Origin: Steroidobacteraceae bacterium
GTDB lineage: Bacteria; Chloroflexota; Limnocylindria; QHBO01
Reading direction: 5' to 3'
Length of the DNA stretch: 32,759 nucleotides
Assembly: GCA_025935615.1 (NCBI GenBank)
Contig: JAICUY010000014.1
Span: 1 to 32,759, forward strand
A program made the position numbers and the translations under genes. Below the pieces are notes generated by a model, which had not been told where the DNA came from, ran no database searches, and saw only the letters and a list, made by a program, of their open reading frames with translations. The stretch's first letter is position 1; each line of letters opens with the position of its first letter. Below, piece after piece: positions 29,727 through 32,759 of the stretch.

Positions 29727-30791
29727 CTAGCCTTCGAAGCCGAGCTCGTCCACCGCCTGGCGGACCAGGTCGAGCGCATCGAGGTTCGGCTCGGTGAACG
29801 CCGTGATCTGGTAGATCGAGTCGAGCACCTCGGCGCCCTCGTCGGTCTCCGAGTAGTCGATCAGGGCCTGCTTGATCTGCTCCTTGAGATCATCGGGCAG
29901 GTCGCCCGAGACCGCCACCCCGTCGTTCGGGATCTCCGGCCCGTAGGCGAACACCACCACCTCGTTCGCCACGTCGCAGTCGGTCGTGGCGACGGTGCGG
30001 GCATCGTCGAAGCTCACGCCCACTTCCGCGTCACCCTCGCAGACCGCGATGACGGAGCCATCGTGGCTGCCCGGGAAGATCGGTTCGACGTCGTTCTCCG
30101 GGTCGATGCCGTTGGTGATCAGCACGGTGGCCGGGAAGATGTAGCCCGAGGCCGAGGTCTGCTCCACGAACGACATCGTGGTGCCCGGCTCGAGGTTCTC
30201 GAGCGCCTCGAGTCCGATCGGGCCCTCCGGGGTCTCGTCGTTCTCGCGCGCGGTGCCATTGCAGTTGAGGTAGGTCACGTCCGCATCATCGACGACGCGC
30301 GTGTTCTCCTCGGGATCCGAGATGGTGCAGTACTTGTCCGGGTTGTTGGTGAAGAACTGGGTGTGATAGGTGCCGGAACCGAAGCGCTCCGACTGCAGAA
30401 TGACTTCTGCGTTCGCACGATCCATCGCCTGCAGCAGGCCGAATGGCGGAAGGGCCGCGATCTGCGCCTGGCCGGTCTCCATGGCGGTGACGAGGCCGGT
30501 GTAGTCGTTGGTGACGGTGCCCTCGACCGGGATGCCGAGCTGCTCGCTCAGGTAGTCCGCCAGCGGCTGGATGTCCTCGACCAGCTGCCCCGCCTCGCTC
30601 GAAGGCACGAAGCCGATGGTGAGCTTGTCCGGCGTCTCGGCCGCCTCGGACTCGGCCGGCTGGCTCTCCGCGGCCTGGCTGGCGGGCGCTTCGCTTTCCT
30701 CATCGGCGCTCGGGGATGCCCCGCCGCCGGCGCATGCCGTCGCGATGAGCATCATCGTGACGAGCACTGCAAGAAGTCGCAGGTGCTTCAA
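29727..30791 (-). CDS. phnD: Phosphonate/phosphite-type ABC substrate-binding lipoprotein PhnD
   Basis: The 354-residue protein has a signal peptide with lipobox (IATAC at about residue 20), a Ser/Glu/Ala-rich linker with repeats of ESEA and AAES, and a PhnD domain: KLTIGFVPSSEAGQL, PLADYLSEQLGIPVEGTV, ETGQAQIAALPPFGLLQAMD. It binds the anionic substrate outside the membrane for PhnCE. The start is TTG at 30791, four nt after GGAGGAGG, the strongest ribosome-binding site in the window; the frame is open into the tRNA region only by chance. It contains six Cys in two clusters, unusual for PhnD, possibly disulfides. The 146-nt leader contains hairpins and a promoter. Confidence 0.94.
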   Translation of the reverse strand: MKHLRLLAVLVTMMLIATACAGGGASPSADEESEAPASQAAESQPAESEAAETPDKLTIGFVPSSEAGQLVEDIQPLADYLSEQLGIPVEGTVTNDYTGLVTAMETGQAQIAALPPFGLLQAMDRANAEVILQSERFGSGTYHTQFFTNNPDKYCTISDPEENTRVVDDADVTYLNCNGTARENDETPEGPIGLEALENLEPGTTMSFVEQTSASGYIFPATVLITNGIDPENDVEPIFPGSHDGSVIAVCEGDAEVGVSFDDARTVATTDCDVANEVVVFAYGPEIPNDGVAVSGDLPDDLKEQIKQALIDYSETDEGAEVLDSIYQITAFTEPNLDALDLVRQAVDELGFEG

Positions 30792-30903
30792 TGTTCCTCC
30801 TCCATGGCCGCGCGGTGATTCATCGCGGCAGCAGTCTGGGCCGTCCATCGGGGCTCCCCCGGACCCGCTCAAATCGGCGGCGGTGGCGGCGCAAGTCGGC
30901 GCC

Positions 30904-30931
30904 ATCATAGCGTCGGACCTGAAATACCGAA
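30904..30931 (-). promoter_or_regulatory. Candidate phnD promoter
   Basis: On the minus strand TTCGGT (30931-30926), 16 nt and TATGAT (30909-30904), just past the tRNA 3' end. The leader that follows (30792-30903) contains two GC hairpins, one (CGGGG-GAG-CCCCG) at 30861-30849 and one just before the ribosome-binding site, which may influence translation. Confidence 0.45.
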
Positions 30932-30937
30932 GAGGGC

Positions 30938-31013
30938 TGGCGCGCCGGACAGGATTCGAACCTGCGACCTTCGGCTCCGGAGGCCGACGCTCTATCCACT
31001 GAGCTACCGGCGC
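30938..31013 (-). tRNA. tRNA-Arg (anticodon CCG)
   Basis: The 76-nt sequence folds as a full cloverleaf with acceptor GCGCCGG/CCGGCGC, D-arm GCTC/GAGC, anticodon stem TCGGC/GCCGA with loop CTCCGGA (anticodon CCG, reading CGG), variable loop AGGTC, T-arm GCAGG-TTCGAAT-CCTGT, discriminator G and an encoded CCA. It lies between the candidate small RNA and phnD. No att-like duplicate of its 3' end is seen nearby. Confidence 0.97.
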
Positions 31014-31114
31014 CAGTTGTCTTGGCCGGTCGACGATGCTGGCCGACCCCGACCGGCCCATCGTACCCGAGGCGCAGCCGATGCGGGCGGTGCTGGACAG
31101 GCGATGGAAAGTCG

Positions 31115-31140
31115 AAGGCCCCCGCGGAAGCGGGGGCCTT
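31115..31140. terminator. Strong hairpin, terminator of candidate small RNA or PPIase operon
   Basis: Perfect 11-bp arms AAGGCCCCCGC (31115-31125) and GCGGGGGCCTT (31130-31140) around a GGAA loop. On the minus strand it is followed by CGACTTTCC, only a mild T-tract. It is placed between the PPIase operon and the tRNA-Arg gene. Confidence 0.8.
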
Positions 31141-31257
31141 CATTGCTGCCGGATTCGCTAATCGCAAGGGCATCTTTCACGCACGGTTTCCCGCACTACC
31201 CTAACCCTAACCTACCCATGGCCTTGCGACCAGTAGTGAATCGCTGTGCGAACAGCA
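31115..31257 (-). ncRNA. Candidate structured small RNA (about 145 nt), family unknown
   Basis: The gap 31141-31345 is visibly less GC-rich than its surroundings and contains no credible gene. On the minus strand a promoter (TTGTCT-N17-TATTCT) would start transcription near 31257, giving an RNA of about 145 nt ended by the hairpin at 31140-31115. The 5' end folds as GCTGT-TCGC-ACAGC; a CGG-GAAA-CCG GNRA hairpin and a GATT-AGCG-AATC hairpin follow, and 5' TGCTG can pair with CAGCA near the 3' end. I do not see SRP, 6S, RNase P or tmRNA hallmarks. Confidence 0.45.
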
Positions 31258-31262
31258 TCCAG

Positions 31263-31291
31263 AGAATAGACCACGCGTTCCCTTTAGACAA
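31263..31291 (-). promoter_or_regulatory. Promoter of candidate small RNA
   Basis: TTGTCT (31291-31286), 17-nt spacer and TATTCT (31268-31263) on the minus strand, a good sigma70-type match, in the gap downstream of the PPIase gene. Confidence 0.6.
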
Positions 31292-31345
31292 GGTTTTCGA
31301 GGTTTAGATTCCTTTACAAAGCAAAGCGGTTCCGCAGGCGAGCGG

Positions 31346-31990
31346 CTACTCCTCGGCGGCGGAAATCGTGATCGACTCGATCGTCACCGGCGTGAGCGGG
31401 ACGCCGATCTGCGGGTCGTTCACCGGGACGGCGGCGATCTCGTCGATGACATCGGTGCCGGAGGTGACCTGGCCGAAGATCGTGTAGGACGGTGGTAGGC
31501 CCGCGCTCAGATCGGCGAGGGCGATGAAGAACTGGCTGCCGTTGGTGCGCGTGTCGTTGGCCATCGACACCGAATACGGCTCATACGTCAGGCCGCTGGC
31601 CGGCGGCTCGATCTCGAACTCGTAGCCTGGACCGCCCGTGCCGATGCCCTGGAAGTCGCCCTCATGCTCCTTCGTGCCCGGATCGCCAGCCTGGATGACG
31701 AAGCCGGCCAGCACGCGGTGGAACTTGATGCCGTCGTAGAAGCCGCAGCGAGCCAAGGCGACGAAGTTGGCCGTCGCGATCGGTGCCTCATCGCCGTGCA
31801 GGTCGAAGGCGAACTCGCCCTCGACCGCGCCCGAGAGGCGGATGGTCGCCACGGCCGCGTTCTCGAGCGTCGCCTGGGCCGAGACCGATGTCGGCGCCTC
31901 GGTCGGGCACTCGGGCGCCGGCGTCGGCGTCGCGCCGGCGGTGCAGGCGGTGAGCAGCAGGACTGCGAAGAGGAGCGTGAGGCGCTTCAT
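31346..31990 (-). CDS. Cyclophilin-type peptidyl-prolyl isomerase lipoprotein
   Basis: The 214-residue protein has a signal peptide with lipobox (LLLTAC, Cys near residue 16), a Pro/Thr/Glu linker, and a cyclophilin domain: APIATANFVALARCGFYDGI followed by KFHRVLAGFVIQAGDP, with catalytic Arg in FHR, then SVSMANDTRTNGSQFFIAL and YTIFGQVTSGTDVID. It catalyses cis-trans isomerisation of Pro bonds in exported proteins at the outer face of the cytoplasmic membrane. The ATG overlaps the stop of the DUF885 gene as ATGA. The Trp of classical cyclophilins that binds cyclosporin is absent, as in many bacterial members. Confidence 0.94.
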   Translation of the reverse strand: MKRLTLLFAVLLLTACTAGATPTPAPECPTEAPTSVSAQATLENAAVATIRLSGAVEGEFAFDLHGDEAPIATANFVALARCGFYDGIKFHRVLAGFVIQAGDPGTKEHEGDFQGIGTGGPGYEFEIEPPASGLTYEPYSVSMANDTRTNGSQFFIALADLSAGLPPSYTIFGQVTSGTDVIDEIAAVPVNDPQIGVPLTPVTIESITISAAEE

Positions 31991-32759
31991 CGGCCGTTCA
32001 GCTCGAACAGCCGACGCGCGTAGCTGACGGGCATGGTGCCGGCGTACATGAGCGTGTCGTGGAAGCGGCGAAGGTCGAAGTCCGCGCCCTGCGCGCGCCG
32101 GACGTCGTCGCGCAGCCGTTCGATCATGTGGCGGCCGAAGAGGTAGGAGAGCTGGTAGGTCGGGGTGGAGGTGTAGCGCTTGACCTCCGCCACGGCGGCG
32201 GGCCGCTCGAAGCCCGTCTCACTGATCAGCCGCTCGACGGCCTCGTCGAAGCCGATGAGCCCGCGATGCAGCTTGACGTCGAGGATGATGCGAGTCGCGC
32301 GCCAAATGGCATCGGTGTGGACGATGTACCAGCCCTTCGGCGTGTCGTCGAAGCCTGCCTCCTTCATCATCCGCTCGCAGTAGAACGCCCAGCCCTCGGT
32401 GAACTCGGGCGCGCCGGAGAACAGCCGGACCAGGCTCGGGTTTGTGATTGCCGCGGAGAGCTGGAGGTGGTGCCCGGGGTAGGCCTCGTGGACCGAGGTG
32501 TTGCTGATCGAGGCGCGATTGTGCTCGCGCATCATGTCGGGCGAGCTTGGCGGCGTGACGATGTACGTGCCGACCGGCGTCGGATCGAACTTGGCGGGGT
32601 CGTAGTAGGCAGCGAACGGGATCAGGTGCCGGATGAAGGACGGCGTCTCGATGACGTTGAGGTGGTCCTCCTCCGGCGGCGTCGCCAGGCCGTTCGCGAC
32701 CACGAAAACGCGCGCTCCGTCCATCGACTCCCGGTACTCGTTGAGCGCCTCCGCGAACG
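31987..32759 (-). CDS. DUF885-family predicted metallopeptidase, C-terminal part (runs off right edge)
   Basis: About 257 codons are present and the frame continues beyond 32759. The sequence shows the DUF885 hallmark ISNTSVHEAYPGHHLQLS, a HExxxGH metal-binding variant, plus EGWAFYCERMM as a likely third-ligand region, and RYTSTPTYQLSYLFGRHMI near the C-terminus. The family is thought to include metallocarboxypeptidase-like enzymes of the gluzincin type; substrate unknown. The upstream signal peptide or start lies outside the window. The stop overlaps the PPIase ATG, so both genes are translated from one mRNA. Confidence 0.93.
   Translation of the reverse strand, partial: FAEALNEYRESMDGARVFVVANGLATPPEEDHLNVIETPSFIRHLIPFAAYYDPAKFDPTPVGTYIVTPPSSPDMMREHNRASISNTSVHEAYPGHHLQLSAAITNPSLVRLFSGAPEFTEGWAFYCERMMKEAGFDDTPKGWYIVHTDAIWRATRIILDVKLHRGLIGFDEAVERLISETGFERPAAVAEVKRYTSTPTYQLSYLFGRHMIERLRDDVRRAQGADFDLRRFHDTLMYAGTMPVSYARRLFELNGR

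Noticed and set aside
29625-30818. Plus-strand open frame of about 400 codons
   Set aside because: Antisense to phnD; composition is shadow-like.
30938-31013. tRNA-Arg as integration site of a mobile element
   Set aside because: No integrase, no duplicated tRNA 3' end and no foreign genes next to it.
31196-31217. Telomere-like CCCTAACCCTAACC
   Set aside because: Only about two and a half hexamer units inside a bacterial gap; most likely chance within the candidate small RNA.

Overview
This is a GC-rich bacterial chromosome segment (by eye about two thirds G+C) with dense coding, frequent GTG/TTG starts and many 4-nt stop/start overlaps (ATGA, GTGA). Gene content (hsp20-hspR-lon, lipoproteins with plain lipoboxes, paired TrkA proteins, a split PEP-utilising enzyme, weakly Shine-Dalgarno-dependent starts) fits Chloroflexota, perhaps a Limnocylindria-like lineage. 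That placement is inference; Actinomycetota cannot be excluded.

Left part (1-9912). On the minus strand, a stress operon hsp20-hspR-lon runs off the left edge and has a clear sigma70-type promoter overlapped by an inverted repeat that may be the HspR operator. Next is a tightly overlapped minus-strand run: metallophosphoesterase, lipoprotein, universal stress protein, two TrkA-type NAD-binding proteins and a membrane protein. Then come three copies of a short palindromic repeat, rsmG, and a small gap with three DnaA-box-like sites. A plus-strand group follows (a PD-(D/E)XK-like protein, hpt and a four-helix membrane protein), and then a minus-strand propeller-type lipoprotein and a 45-residue membrane protein.

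Middle (9934-26984). A full branched-chain amino acid type ABC importer (livJ-H-M-G-F order, minus strand) has a perfect 15-bp hairpin between the binding-protein gene and the transporter genes. Its LivG ATPase carries an in-frame insertion of about 90 residues with two predicted membrane helices, which is the most unusual protein in the window. Beyond it on the plus strand are an acetyltransferase and a NYN-domain nuclease with an RNase E-like basic tail. A convergent gap with palindromic repeats separates these from a YtxH-like protein. A plus-strand operon holB-acyP-unknown-lipid kinase follows. A minus-strand operon then encodes a two-protein rifampicin-phosphotransferase/PEP-synthase-like enzyme, an MFS exporter and a dGTPase. 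A plus-strand EamA exporter closes the section.

Right part (26985-32759). Another convergent gap carries the same inverted repeat pair. The minus-strand phosphonate-type ABC importer phnD-C-E-E has a terminator-like hairpin after phnD and a striking 17-bp tandem repeat that makes a ladder of stop/start-coupled mini-ORFs between phnC and phnE. Upstream lie tRNA-Arg(CCG), a strong hairpin, a candidate structured small RNA with its own promoter, a cyclophilin lipoprotein and a partial DUF885 protein.

No CRISPR array, insertion sequence or phage gene was seen. The most novel items are the membrane-anchored LivG, the phnC-phnE mini-ORF ladder, the candidate small RNA and the two classes of palindromic repeat.
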